A stretch of DNA of 39,128 nucleotides from Triparma columacea (taxonomy: Eukaryota; Sar; Bolidophyceae; Parmales; Triparmaceae), in assembly GCA_030267965.1 (NCBI GenBank), contig BRYA01000209.1, forward strand, positions 9,749-48,876. Reading direction: 5' to 3'. Positions 21,899-32,884 of the stretch are shown one piece after another. The translations under genes and the position numbers were made by a program. Under the pieces are notes generated by a model, which was not told the origin of the DNA, ran no database searches, and saw only the letters and a program-made list of their open reading frames with translations. Each line of letters starts with the position of its first letter. The first letter of the stretch is position 1.

Positions 21899-22517
21899 AG
21901 AGCATCTCAATCTCATTGTCCTCCTCCTCAGGCCGCAGAGGATGTCGCCGATGCATGCTATCATCCTCCTCCTCATCATTAGCTCCTTAATGTACCTTTC
22001 ATCATCACAGGCGACGACTACCCTCCCAACCCAAGAGGGAGGTGGGGAGGAACCTTGTTGATTTGTCGGGGGGAGGAGGGACAATGGGAGGCAAGGGTGA
22101 GGGTAGGGAGTTTAGGATGTTGTTGGGGTGTAGGGGAGCTCTGTCGGCGTATTTCTATCCCCGATTGGATATTAAGCTGGGGAATAATCCAAGTAAAGGG
22201 GAAGTCTCGTCCCATAGTGGAAAAAGGAGATTTGGGGATAACATGGGCTTACCTGGGTTGGTAGTAGTGTCTCGAGGGATTTCAATGGTAGAGGGAGCGG
22301 TTGATATTGATAATAGAGCTCTAGCGCTGTTGGTGTCCCCAATATCTCAATGGTCCAAAATTGAAGAATCATGGTCATTTCTGGCAATGCTGGGTGGTGA
22401 ATGGGCTTCAAAATATCCTTTTGTAAATTGGAATTGCGTCGCGGGTGTGAATAATAATACCAGCTTTAAATAAATGAGGTAAATGTATATGTATTGAGAA
22501 ATTAAATCGCGATGCGA

Positions 22518-23348
22518 TTAAAGGAATTCCAGAATAACTCTCCACATAACCTTGGGGAGCATATTTTGTGTTGCAGTTACCCCAAGTGTTTGCGCGTCAT
22601 CTCCGTCCAGTGGCTTCCTCTCTTTTTGGGTAGTGAAAAGTGTCTTGAGGCAGGTCAGAACGGTGACGCGTGCTTGTATGCGGTGCCACCTAGAATGGAG
22701 GAGGTCCAAGACAGTCGGCATATTTTGATCGGCAGCGGCAGCGATTAAGGCGGTGCAGTCTGAGAAGCAGTCTTCACCGATGGAGACAGCAGGAGATAGA
22801 CTGAGTTTCGTTAGGTCGGAGCAATATCTGAAGGCTTCATCGCCGATCATCGTCACTGAGTCCGGGATTGTGATGGCTGCGAGGGAGGAGCAATATCTGA
22901 AGGCTTCAACGCCGATCATCGTCACTGAGTCCGGGATTGTAATGGCAGCGAGGGAGGAGCAATTCGAGAAGGCGTAATTGCTAATCGTCGTCACTGAGTC
23001 CGGGATTGTAATGGCAGTGAGGGAGTGGCAGTCGTTGAAGGCGTACTTGTCAATCATGGTCACTGAGTCTGGGATGTTGATGAAGTATAGGGAGTGGCAA
23101 TTCATGAAAGCGCCCTCTCCAATGTATGTCACTCCGTCCGGGATGGTGACAGTCGTGAGGGAGTCGCAGAAACAGAAAGCGTCCAAACCAATCCACGTCA
23201 CTCCGTCTGGGATTGTGATGGTTGCAAGGGAGGAGCATTCGTAGAAGGCGTAATCCTCAATGTACGTCACTCCCTCTGCAAAAGTCACCTCTGTGAGTTG
23301 TTGATCTCTCTCAAAGTCAGAGCCTGTGTATACTGCTGATTTGGTCAT
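22518..23348 (-). CDS. BspA-type leucine-rich repeat protein
   Basis: A single-exon minus-strand gene of 276 residues. Residues about 18-205 are eight tandem 22-23-residue BspA-type LRRs (LRR_5) with the pattern ITIPDSVTxIxxxAFxxCxSL. The 69-bp DNA periods of repeats 6 and 7 are nearly identical, so copy number probably changes by unequal exchange. After the repeats, a conserved-looking C-terminal part (RVTVLTCLKTLF, then LPKVMWRVILEFL) resembles the short tail commonly attached to BspA repeats in marine protist families. There is no signal peptide or anchor, so a cytosolic or nuclear protein-binding role is more likely than a surface adhesin. The binding partner is unknown. The open frames on the opposite strand are shadows of the 69-bp repeat. 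Confidence 0.88.
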   Translation of the reverse strand: MTKSAVYTGSDFERDQQLTEVTFAEGVTYIEDYAFYECSSLATITIPDGVTWIGLDAFCFCDSLTTVTIPDGVTYIGEGAFMNCHSLYFINIPDSVTMIDKYAFNDCHSLTAITIPDSVTTISNYAFSNCSSLAAITIPDSVTMIGVEAFRYCSSLAAITIPDSVTMIGDEAFRYCSDLTKLSLSPAVSIGEDCFSDCTALIAAAADQNMPTVLDLLHSRWHRIQARVTVLTCLKTLFTTQKERKPLDGDDAQTLGVTATQNMLPKVMWRVILEFL

Positions 23349-25809
23349 TTTGGGGAGGATTTGGGATGGATTTGGGAAGGATGGTAGTGGTTGTCCTGAC
23401 GGCGACTCAATTAGGGTGTGGTGAATGTTTAGGTATGGGGAGGGGCGATGTAGTTTTGTTGGGGACCAAATTGGAGCTTAAGGACTACGCTTTGTATTGA
23501 TATCGTGTAGGTAGTAGTATTGTTGTTGGTATTGTGAAGACTAAGGTTGGTTGTGAAACGTAGCTAAAGTGTTGGTGCAGTAGATAGTGTGGTTATATAT
23601 GGCCAATGCACTTTGCTCTTTTTGCTCTTTTTTTGCTCTTTTTTTTGCTGCCTTTTTTTGGTTTTTCCTCCAAAAACTCCCTAGTCTGAGAAGGGAGTTC
23701 CCATCTACATTCTTAGACTAGGTGAAGTTGGGGTAATTCACAGATAATTGTGCACGTACATGTCTAAATTTGCTACTACGGGGTCCACAACATCGTTAAC
23801 TACACTATACGTAAAATCTAGGGGTATTAGGGTCGTGTAAGGATAATAAATCTATCATACAGGTCGACTCGTTTGGAGCAGAAGTGGACCTCATTTTTGA
23901 GCCCAATTTGATCACGTTATGTGATACACTACGACTCAGCCGTTTATATTGATGTAGGGATCGTTTTTTGGCGACGGGGGTAATGGTAGGTTACTTTGCA
24001 TACAAGTGGATAGGCTAAGGGAAGGAGGTGAGTGGGTGAAGGAGGTGAAAGGGGTGGGAGGGCGTGGTGGTGTGCGTGGATGTGAGGGGTGGGGGGTGGG
24101 ACTATATATATGTCAATATCCCGCGACCCCTCCCCTTTCTTAAGGATCCGTTAAGGTTTGTTCGACTTAAGGGAGCGATGTTGGGGAAGGAGAAGCTTTA
24201 GGGAGCCAGGGGAGCAGGGGGGGGTGGATGGGGTTCGGCGTAAGTGTGGTTTAGAGTGATGGGGGGAGATTTCACATGGCACTGGCCATGTCACGTACCG
24301 TGTCGCCCCTCCTCGCCTCACCATAGCAGCAAGAGCGAAGAGTAGCATGAAAGTCTTTGTTGCCTAGGTTGACTTGACGCAAACGGACAAGTAGGGAGGA
24401 ACTGAATTTAAGAATAATTCTATTATATGTATTTATATGTTAATGGCGACCGCTTCTTTCTCTCTCTCTCCGTCTCTCCCCCCTCCTCATGTACGTACGG
24501 GTGTTTCTCCCCCCCCTGAGGTTGACGCCAACGCCACTTACTCTAAGCATAACCATCCTCCTTATCATCTCCTCCATGCCCTCTATATATGCACCGTCGA
24601 CGACAGCCTCTCTCTCCTCCCCCCTTTCTCCATTCACCCATTTGCAGATCTCCTCACATCCTGGTACGGCCACCGACGCCGACGCCGATGCAAACCACAA
24701 TTCTCTTATCCTCATCATCATCAGTATCTCCTTCTAAAATGTTCCTTGGCTGGATAATCTCTCTATATACCCACCCCACCTTCTCTCACCCCCCTTAAGG
24801 CCATCGTGTGAATGAACTTATCTAATCTAATACCTGTTGAGGATAAAGATGGCGACTTTGGTTTAATACGTGCATCAGAATTGTATAGTTACGAGCTTAA
24901 CGTACATTACGACTGGGATCACTAGATTTCATTGATGACAATAAAATGGTGTGTGGGTGGAAGCAGACAATGAGGTGTTCACGAGATTTAAACGACAAAC
25001 AACGTACTTTACGAACCTTGAATATTCTGTATGTGTAAGTGTGTACTTCGAGAAATCATTAAATTCTACAATTCATGTATATTATTGATTGAGGGGTTTT
25101 TGAGGGGTTTGATTGATAATTTCCAAACGCTTCAAAGCACAGTCGTACGCAATGCAGACGGTTCATGAGCCGGAATTAGTAGCAAGATTCTCGTGATTGC
25201 GTTGAATCGCGTCGATAACCGATGCTTTGTGTCAAACAGCAACCCGCCCCCCTCCTGTTTGGAGTTTTTGGTTTATAACATCCCATCACGTTGACATCTT
25301 GAGCTTGTTTTTGCACAGCATAGGCATTGAGCGATGTGGTGAACCCGTGATGTGGGTTTTACACGTAACGCAGACTTCACATTTTTCGATTCCCGATTCT
25401 TGTTCCTGACATTTCACGTTTTTGATCCACGCGATTTAGCGAGGTAAAGGGCTTCCAGGGACCCCAGGGATGTCATTGTTGATACCCCAAAAAGGCGACG
25501 CAATAGAGTTACGTCTTGGTCCTTAAATGTTTTTTTTTCACCTTAGCGACTGCATAATTTTACCGTAAATTCGTCGACCGAACGTCCGACGGTGAGGCAT
25601 TGCCTTCTGAAGGGTTTGGTGATCCTGGGCTATTGAAATTATACTTCGGCGCTTTTGGGATGGTAGTGAAAGTTTGTTCCAAAAGTTCAATTCAAAATTG
25701 TGGTCCCTCCACTGCCTCTCTCATAAAATTTTGGTGTTCAGGGTAGAATCTCCCCTTAAACCATCCCTACATCACATAACAACATATCCCACCTCCTCAC
25801 CCATCCAAC
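23349..25809. other. Intergenic, no supported gene
   Basis: About 2.4 kb without a convincing gene. A ladder of growing T-runs (each after GCTC or GCTGCC) lies at 23613-23667. Overlapping inverted repeats follow at 23675-23720. A TATATATA stretch lies near 24106 and a CT-rich tract at 24455-24540. The last 60 bases before 25810 are C/A-rich and contain no ATG, as expected of a 5' UTR. Confidence 0.5.
23675..23720. other. Two mutually exclusive hairpin candidates
   Basis: AACTCCC at 23675-23681 pairs with GGGAGTT at 23693-23699. The segment between them (TAGTCTGAGAA, 23682-23692) can instead pair with TTCTTAGACTA at 23710-23720, with one mismatch. The two stems cannot form fully together. The site follows the T-run ladder. 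No host gene is evident. Confidence 0.55.
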
Positions 25810-28800
25810 ATGACAACTAACTTCCAAGCTACCGTAGCTGGAATGGTTGACGCCCTCAATAACTTGTTTACTACCTCAGAACTCATTTCTGAAGCAACAC
25901 GGAGTGAGGGAATTTTAAAGTTCAAGCGGTCAATCCCATTATTAGCCATCACCTTCACAAGAGATAGTGATAAGTTCCAAGAACTTGTCACTATTTTGCG
26001 CCCCTTAGTCCCTAGTGTTGTAAAGGACACGTATTACTCCAGCGCATACAAGGACCTCAGCAGGAAATTGAAGTCCAAGCGTCGCACTGACCACACGGAT
26101 GTAGTGCAGGCAGCAGGAATAACAAAGATATGCCTGGCACTCCACCTGTGCAACCCACGCGTTATGGACATCCTTATGGCCGGAGTGACACCTGGCTTAG
26201 ACAACGATGATGGATGGACTGTTCCAACCAAAGGTTTCAATTTTATGCACCACCGTACACGGGACAGACAGAGTATCATCATGAGGAGTGACTGGGATGA
26301 TGCTGAGTGCTCAGCCTTCACGCGACGGACTTCCTACTTGTTCCAGAGGGGAGGTGGGGACGAGCAGGAGGACGAGGAAGTCAAGAACCTTAAAACTTGG
26401 TACTCGGTAATCGTACCTGTTCTAAAGGAGCTACTAGGTGCAGCTAGTATAGGGATTGGGTTCGAAAATGACCACGGCGACGATGACGACGATGACGACG
26501 ATGATGACGAGGATGAGGATGGTTTGTCACGGTTGGAGGCAGGATCGGGGCAGTCGGGTGGGGCGGAGGGCGGCGGACGGGCTGCTTCAGTTGGAAGGAT
26601 CTTTCAAGATGTTAGTCTTGAAGACTTAGGGTGGACTCTGGAGGGGGTGGGTTTATTCCTGAGGATGGGTTCTCACAAACCAGTCCATTTGCTTTTTCCA
26701 CTGGACCCTAAAAAATCTCCTCTTTCACATGTCCTATATCAGTCAATAACGAGTGAGAGAGTGGAAAGGATGAAGGTGGGGGCAAGGATTGTTGAGGAGG
26801 AGAGGGTTTCGGGCGGTTACGGCGAGTGGGCCAAGGCCCTTCACGATTATCAGATAGGGTATGCCAGGGACGCTCCCTCATCATACTGGGGGAAACTTAA
26901 CCCCAAGCACGTACGAACGCCCATGAAGGAGCAGACCTGGGCCACATACTCCGACTACTTCGGGTTGTTAATCGCATGGGGCGTAAAGGTGCAGAAGGTG
27001 AGGATGGTTTTGGAAGGTATTGACCGTGGGTTTGTGGGGGAATGGATTTGGGGGGGTGGGGGGGGGAACGGAGGGGGGGGGTTCAGGGTTAATACCAATC
27101 TCATGACTGACTTCCTTCCCTATCACATCGCGTTCACCCGTTCGTCGTTCCCCAGCATTCGCTAATATCCTCCCTCCCTGACCGACTTTCCTCCAACCCT
27201 CACGCCATGCTTAGGAACCTGTTCAACCTCCACGGTTGGGTGCTAGACCTGACTACTGGGCTTGGGAATGAGCATGTTCTCAAGGAGGCCATGGAGGACG
27301 CGTTCGCAGTGTGGGAGGAGGGGAGTAAGGAGGGGGAGGAGGTAGGGAGCAGCGTCAAAGGGGGAATATTTAGGCAACGCTCGGTTTGGACGGTTAAATC
27401 GATATTAAGTGGCTGGCAGATGGCCATTAAGGTCACCTTTGCTGCCCAGAGGGTTATCTTATGGAAGTGGAAGGAGGGAGGAGGGTGGACAGGGTTGGAG
27501 GATTTGAACAGGCGAGATAGGACAGTCTGGACAGGAGACCTTAGTTCCAGCCCGTGTAAAGAGTTTTTCGTAATCAGATCCAAGGTGGATAAGCTGAGTG
27601 TGGGATGGGGGGGGAGGGAGCTTTTGAGGGTGGAAGGGAATATCGGGCAGATTGGGGAGGCCTTTCAGAGTGGCCAAGGTGAGAAGGTTGGGGAAGGTGG
27701 GGGAAGGTGGGGGAAGGTGGGGGAGGGGGGTGGAGCAAGGGTTTGGGGGAGGATGGGGATTGGGGCTGATGGAACGGAGGGTCGACGGACCGGGTGGGGG
27801 GGGGTGGGGTAGCTCATGTTTTTTTTGGTTTTGCCCATCTCACACCTTCCCATTTTTGCTCCCCTCAGGTTATGTCTCCGACCGGAACGTCCTCCTGATT
27901 ATGAACCATCTTGGCTTCAAGATTCATGGGACACTCAAGTCCATTTTAGGAACGACGTCGGGGTTTAATAACAATGCCATGAACAAACTCCTCGACGGCC
28001 AGGCCGTTCTGTCAATGCAGGATGATGACAAGAAGGAGCGCGCGTCCTTTGACGTCAAGTATTCTGAGAGGGGGAGGACTGTGGTAGTCAAGAGCTCCGA
28101 GATTGGGGAGCAGCTCCGTGCGTGGCTCTTGAGGAAGCGGCCTAGGGATGCCACGGAATGGCTCAAGAGTCATCAAGAATTGTTGGAACTAGTTGAGACT
28201 TTCGCCCATCTCACCGCGGAGATTAGGGGCACCCAGTTAAGGAAGATTACCATTAAGGACAACCATTCAAGGAGCGGAGTCGCGAGGGGTGCCAGGTTCA
28301 TATGTGAGTAGACGAGATAGAGTGTATTCAGCGACGAGCGTAGCGAGTCGTGGAGGGGATGTGCGAGATGTGGCGAGTTGTAGAATGTGTTGAGCAACGA
28401 GAGCAGCGAGTTGTAGAATGTATTCAGTATATCATCCATCCAGTATCCATCAGACAAACTCTCATCCCTCCCCCCCTCCAACCCCCCCTCCAACCCCACC
28501 TCCAACCCCCCCTCCAACCCCCCCTCCAACCCCCCCTCCAACCCCCCCTCCAACCCTCACTCCACCACCCAGCCTTCTCCAAGAGTGACGACGGTGTTTC
28601 CTGCTCCGGAGCCGGGTATACGGAGAAGCACAAAATTGGTGAAGCTGGTGTAGGTATTTGGACGAACATTGCGCCCTTTCATCCAACCACCTGCTTAGCC
28701 CTTGGAATCTCTTTAGCCCTCCGTGACGACATGCTGCAGGGTTGCAAGGGTAGAGGTTGCGGTATTCTCGCAGAATCCAAGGACTGCAAGGACTTTGTCT

Positions 28801-31800
28801 TTTTCTCCAAGCAGGGGAAATTAAACAGTGACAACGCAGCCAATACGTTTAATAGTGTGATCAAAAAGGTGGTAAAGGAGCTTAATGATAAAGAATGCCA
28901 TGCTTTGGTCTCCAACATGGTGAGTGTGTGTGGGGGGGGAGGTATCGGGGGGATGGGATGTGAGGGTAAGTCTAACAGTCCCCCCCCCCTCAGGTTATTG
29001 GTTTCCTGCTTCAGGAGTACCGACATTATTTCTCCTACCAGATAAACCGCTTTCACGACAAGGCAGAAGAGGAGAGGAGCAGGGGGGACAGGGAGAGGAC
29101 GGCGAACGTAAGGTCCGGTGCAGGCCACAGCCTCAAAACTTCGATGGCCTACCTATCCAACAGGACACTTACTAGCAGCACCTTTGAAGAGACCTCCCAG
29201 GAAACTTCCAGCATCTTCCACACCTACCAGAGGACCCTTGCTTACCTCGGATTACGGCACCGCGTCCACTTCCCCAACCTCTACGAAGAGGACGGTCCTA
29301 TTCGTCTATGTACGGGTCTTGAGAAAACATCTCTTGGGGAGCTACTCGGGTTCACCAAGGAGGAGTTGAGCAAGGTGGGGGAGGAGGGCGGAATCGGAGA
29401 GTTGGAGGTTGTGAGTAAGACCGATGAGTTCTATAAGACCCTCACGTGGCAGTCGAGGTTAGCTATCGGGCTTCCTTTGATGGAGGGAGAGAACGACAAG
29501 GTACATTATAATAAGTACCAGGAAGCAGCCATCAAGGAGGAGATTGTGGCTGAGGTTATGAACAAGGTGAACCGCCACCTGATCATCCAGATCCCGTGCG
29601 GTGGGGGGAAGACTTCTGTGGGTTTGAATGCGGCCATTTTGGACAAGCTAATGCTGGAGAAGGGGGAGAAGGGAGTGGGGAGGATGACTCTCAACATATA
29701 CTTCAACGTGAACTTAATGGAAGATGCCTCCCTGGAGTATGCGGAGAGGGGAGTTAACGTCGTTTGTTTGGGGGGTGGGGAGGATGTGAAAGTGGGGCTG
29801 AACAGGATCAGGGATTTCTTAGCCAACGACAGCTCGGTTGTCGTTTGTGCTGTGGTCAATACCTTCAACAAGGTCTCGAACGTATTCAACACCTACATAA
29901 TTCGGGGCTGCCTGAGAAGGATTAGGGTGGATGAGGCTCATGAGGTGAGATGTGCGAGGAGCGTAGCGACGAGCGCAGCGACGAGCGTAGCGAGTCGTGG
30001 AGGGGATGTGCGAGATGTGGCGAGTTGTAGAATGTGTTGAGCAACGACAGGAATGTATTCAGTATATCATCCATCCAGTATCCATCAGACAAACTCTCAT
30101 CCCCCCCCCCCCCCCCTCCCTCCAACCCCCACTCCAACCCTCACTCCACCACCCAGATCGTTTCACAGTGGAGCATCAGAGAGAATGACTTTCGTTTGTT
30201 CACGAACTGGTGCAGGAGCAAGGAGGGTCTCAGTGTCAACTACACTTTCATGACCGCAAGCTTCACACCCGGGGTTCGTCGTTTCATCCTTAAGTTGTTT
30301 GGGTTTACAGATGAAGATATTAACGACGGCAAGACCTTTAGGTTGGTGGGGATCGAAGAAGTAATTGAAGAGGGTGAGGGTGAGGAGGATGGTGAGGGGG
30401 ATGGTGAGGAGGATGGTGAGGTCGACGAGAAAGACTACTGCCCGAACTCCAATATCGCCTTCGAGAAGCATGGGGGCTTCAACACTCCCAAGGAGGATGT
30501 TTTTAGGGCGGTATCCGAAAAGGCCAAGAGGAGGGTAAACGTTGAGAATGAATGCCACCTTATTCTAACGACGTGCACAAAGGATGCAAACGAGATGAAG
30601 AGGCGGTCTATGGAAGGGGACAACGCTCTGGATGACGATCAGGTTTTAATCGTTACTTCGAAAATTCGTCGTACAAAGGCCTTTAAAGAAGCCCTTGAGG
30701 GATTCAAGAGTGGGAAGGGTAAGGTGAAGCTAGTCATCTCCACCCAGCCAGTCAGCGGACTAAACGCTCGTGTTTTGTATGAGGTGGACATTCTCGGGAG
30801 TTGGAACATTATGACGTTGTACCAGGGCCTCACGAGACCAGCCAGGGGGAAGGGACAGTGGGGGGTATCGAGGTTATGGTGGTGGCAGGGCCTTACGTTT
30901 TTCTTAAGCGGTGGTTGGAAGGAAGAGGGGGGGGTGGAAGAGGAGGGCAACCCTTTCAACAATCTCCCAACAGGTCTCAAGGAACTTTCCGAACTAAAGT
31001 TGCAGAGCATCTTGGACGTTATTAGAGACAAGGTCTGTATGAGGGTGATGACCTCCAAGGGAAGGGGAGGGGGGGGGAGACTTATGTGCCACCCTGATCC
31101 GGATGCGAGGGAAAGGGCAGGAGGGGATAGGATACAGCCTTGCAACGTTTGTGACTTTGACCGTAAATTCACACAATACGTTGGGGCTGGGAGGAGGGAG
31201 AAGAGGGGGCTGGAGGCTTCGAGGAGCGGGGACGGTGGAGATGGTGGAGGTGGTGGAGGTAGGGTTATATCGAGTCCGGAGAGGCTAGTAATGCGAAACG
31301 CCAAGAAGAGCAGGGGGCAGGGGGGGGTAGTGGTGGGCAGGGGTGGTGGTGGGGGGGGGAATGAGGGAGAGGGGAATGAGGGAGAGGGGAGTGGTGGGGG
31401 GGGGAATGGGGGAGAGGGGAGTGGTGGGGGGGGGAATGGGGGAGGGGGAGGGGGAGGGGGAGGTCCATCCAATCCGTATGTAAATACGACGCGCCTCAAC
31501 TACAACCCTTACAGCACGACGACCCAACTGAATGCCAACGCACAAGAGTGGGTTCCTTTCCCCCCTACCAACACCATCAGCAACAACAACAACAACTCGA
31601 CGTCCTCCTCCTCCGCCTTCAGCAGCACTCCCTTCGGCGGCGGATCTGCCCGCAGTATTGACGGTGCAGCAGCAGCAGCAGCATCCACCGGGGTCAACAC
31701 CCTTCCGACTGGGACTGGTATGAGATACTACAGCGTCCCGGACAAGAGGGGAGGGGGGGGGGAAGGATACGTCGAAGTGGGTATGTGGGCAGATTGGCGT

Positions 31801-31830
31801 GGAGGACGAGTTCGGATGTGGGTATGGTGA
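25810..31830 (+). CDS. SF2 DEAH helicase with long N-terminal, tyrosine-recombinase-reminiscent region
   Basis: Six exons fit by phase: 25810-26997, 27156-27678, 27869-28303, 28573-28919, 28994-29944 and 30157-31830 (about 1705 residues). Residues 1-830 are of unknown fold with an acidic run near 223-236. Around 766-884 there is an arginine (Arg766) and then GHSLKTSMAY (His876, Lys879, Tyr884), reminiscent of the HxxR/K..Y end of tyrosine recombinases. The helicase core has motif I IPCGGGKTS (Lys1037), motif II VDEAHE (1143-1148), motif III FMTAS (about 1179-1183) and motif VI YQGLTRPARGKG (Gln1371, Arg1375, Arg1378). A Cys/His cluster (MCHP, Cys1459; CNVC, 1477-1480) may bind zinc. The C-terminus is glycine-rich and low-complexity. 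Introns 3 and 5 are near-identical. Helicases with recombinase-like N-termini occur in some mobile elements, so a selfish gene is possible. The helicase call is firm; the recombinase link is weak. Confidence 0.78.
28304..28572 (+). mobile_element. Introner-like intron, copy 1
   Basis: Intron 3 of the helicase gene (269 nt, GTGAG to CCCAG). It shares 28330-28400 (71 nt) and 28416-28467 (52 nt) exactly with intron 5, plus the final 25 bases. It differs by a 12-nt net insertion between the blocks and by many CCAACCCCCC units before the acceptor. Splicing it out joins a split serine codon. Confidence 0.8.
29945..30156 (+). mobile_element. Introner-like intron, copy 2
   Basis: Intron 5 of the helicase gene (212 nt), inserted directly after the DEAH-box codons in phase 0. 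The blocks 29977-30047 and 30051-30102 are identical to copy 1. Upstream, the unit GACGAGCGNAGC is iterated three times. Identity this high between two introns of one gene indicates recent copying. Confidence 0.8.
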
Positions 31831-32233
31831 TAACTTTAACACCAGATTTGCATGCTTTGGGTGTGGCGACGGGAAGCCTGGGTACTCAAGATGGAATGAA
31901 GACGAGCAGCCAAGGCAGAACAGTAGCTTTTGTTGCGGGTGTTTGGCGCCGAATAAAAGAAACAGAGGGACCTTCACCATTGAGAGTAGGAGCAATCAAT
32001 ACCCATATTGCGCGGTGTGCGGGGAAGCAAGATTGGAATGTGACCCGGAATATGGGTTCAATAGGGGATGGATCCAGGTGAAGGATGGTGCCGGGATTTC
32101 CAGATGGGTTGAATATTTGGGAAGGCAGGGTGGCATTAGGAGGTTTGCATGGGGAGTGCAGGGGGAGTATGTGAGGCCGAAGGGAAGGGGAGGGGGAGGG
32201 GGAGGGGGAGGGGGGGGGGGGGGCAAGCGTTAG
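31778..32233 (+). CDS. Cysteine-rich C-terminal segment, possibly the helicase tail in a shifted frame
   Basis: The frame WVCGQIGVEDEFGCGYG continues through FACFGCGDG, FCCGCLA, YCAVCGEARLEC and WVEYLGRQGG to a poly-Gly end at 32233, about 150 residues. Several CxxC pairs suggest a zinc-binding domain. The segment has no good ATG of its own and starts 16 bases after a run of about ten G in the helicase's last exon, in a different frame. It is therefore probably the true C-terminus of the helicase, joined by an intron I could not place, or cut off by a one- or two-base error or mutation in the G run. It could also be a separate small gene. Confidence 0.5.
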   Translation, partial: WVCGQIGVEDEFGCGYGDNFNTRFACFGCGDGKPGYSRWNEDEQPRQNSSFCCGCLAPNKRNRGTFTIESRSNQYPYCAVCGEARLECDPEYGFNRGWIQVKDGAGISRWVEYLGRQGGIRRFAWGVQGEYVRPKGRGGGGGGGGGGGGKR

Positions 32234-32884
32234 TTAACGAAAAGGGAGGGGGGGGGGGAGTAACGAAAAGGGGGGGGGAGTAACGAAAAGGGGAGAAGTG
32301 AGGGGAGACAGTGAGGAAAAAAGGGAATTTGAGTTAAGGGGACAAATGTTTTGGTTTATTATATATTACGTGAGCAAGTTACGACGTGCCTGAATCATTA
32401 ATGAATGAAGCCCCCGGTCCGAACCTTTGGTACGGGGAAGAGAAAGAAGATTTTTTAATAAAAAGGTGAAGACGAGTAATATAATGATATAGTAAGAACA
32501 CGTAGTACATGTTATAGTTTTAACTGCAGGGTTAGGGGGGGAGTGAGGGGGAGGGGGTTAGGATGGGGTAGGATTACGGGACTGACGGACGGAGTGATGG
32601 AGCGATGGATGAAATGGGTGTTGACAGAGATGAATTCCAATGCTCGAGATACCAGCATATGAGGGGGAGTGGTAGCTATATCGAGCTTCGCGGTGAATTC
32701 CACTCTCACCTTCTAGTAAAGGGAGCGGAGGGGCAGGTGGGCGGGCGGACCGACGGATGTGTAGAGGGGGAGAAACATTGGCACATGCAGGTTGGAACGG
32801 GGGAGGGGAAGGACAGGTTTGACGCAGTGGGAGGTGCGCCGTGTGGGAGCATCAAAGTGGGAGGTAGAGAGTGGGAGTGGGAGA
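32234..32884. other. Intergenic with G-run repeats and likely 3' end signals
   Basis: TAACGAAAAG occurs three times (32235-32244, 32261-32270, 32281-32290), separated by runs of G. An AATAAAA motif lies at 32457-32463, as expected of a 3' processing region, though AT-rich DNA makes this weak. No gene is supported. Confidence 0.45.

Larger units (their letters stand above)
20188..22517. other. Gene-poor region with telomere-like tracts and a degenerate duplication
   Basis: No gene is supported. TTAGGG-like tracts occur at 20256-20280 and 20361-20376, both beginning AAGGCTTAGGG. From about 20900 the DNA becomes strand-biased G-rich. An imperfect tandem pair with a unit of 159 bp lies at 21604-21762 and 21763-21898. 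A 143-codon frame at 22042-22473 has no motif and begins in a G-rich tract; I do not call it a gene. Confidence 0.5.

Noticed and set aside
22042..22473. 143-codon frame with weak hydrophobic stretches
   Set aside because: G-rich start, no domain, no splice or homology evidence, and overlap with other random frames.
22753..23339. Three plus-strand frames and a regular 69-bp repeat, at first glance CRISPR-like
   Set aside because: The period is the codon repeat of BspA-type LRRs on the minus strand; there are no constant repeats with variable spacers.
24151..24798. Several overlapping 65-106-codon frames on both strands
   Set aside because: They come from CT-rich low-complexity DNA open on both strands; no motif or coding bias was seen.
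28467..28560. Regular CCAACCCCCCT array resembling a minisatellite or a Pro-rich coding repeat
   Set aside because: It lies between donor and acceptor of the helicase gene's third intron, forming its polypyrimidine tract.
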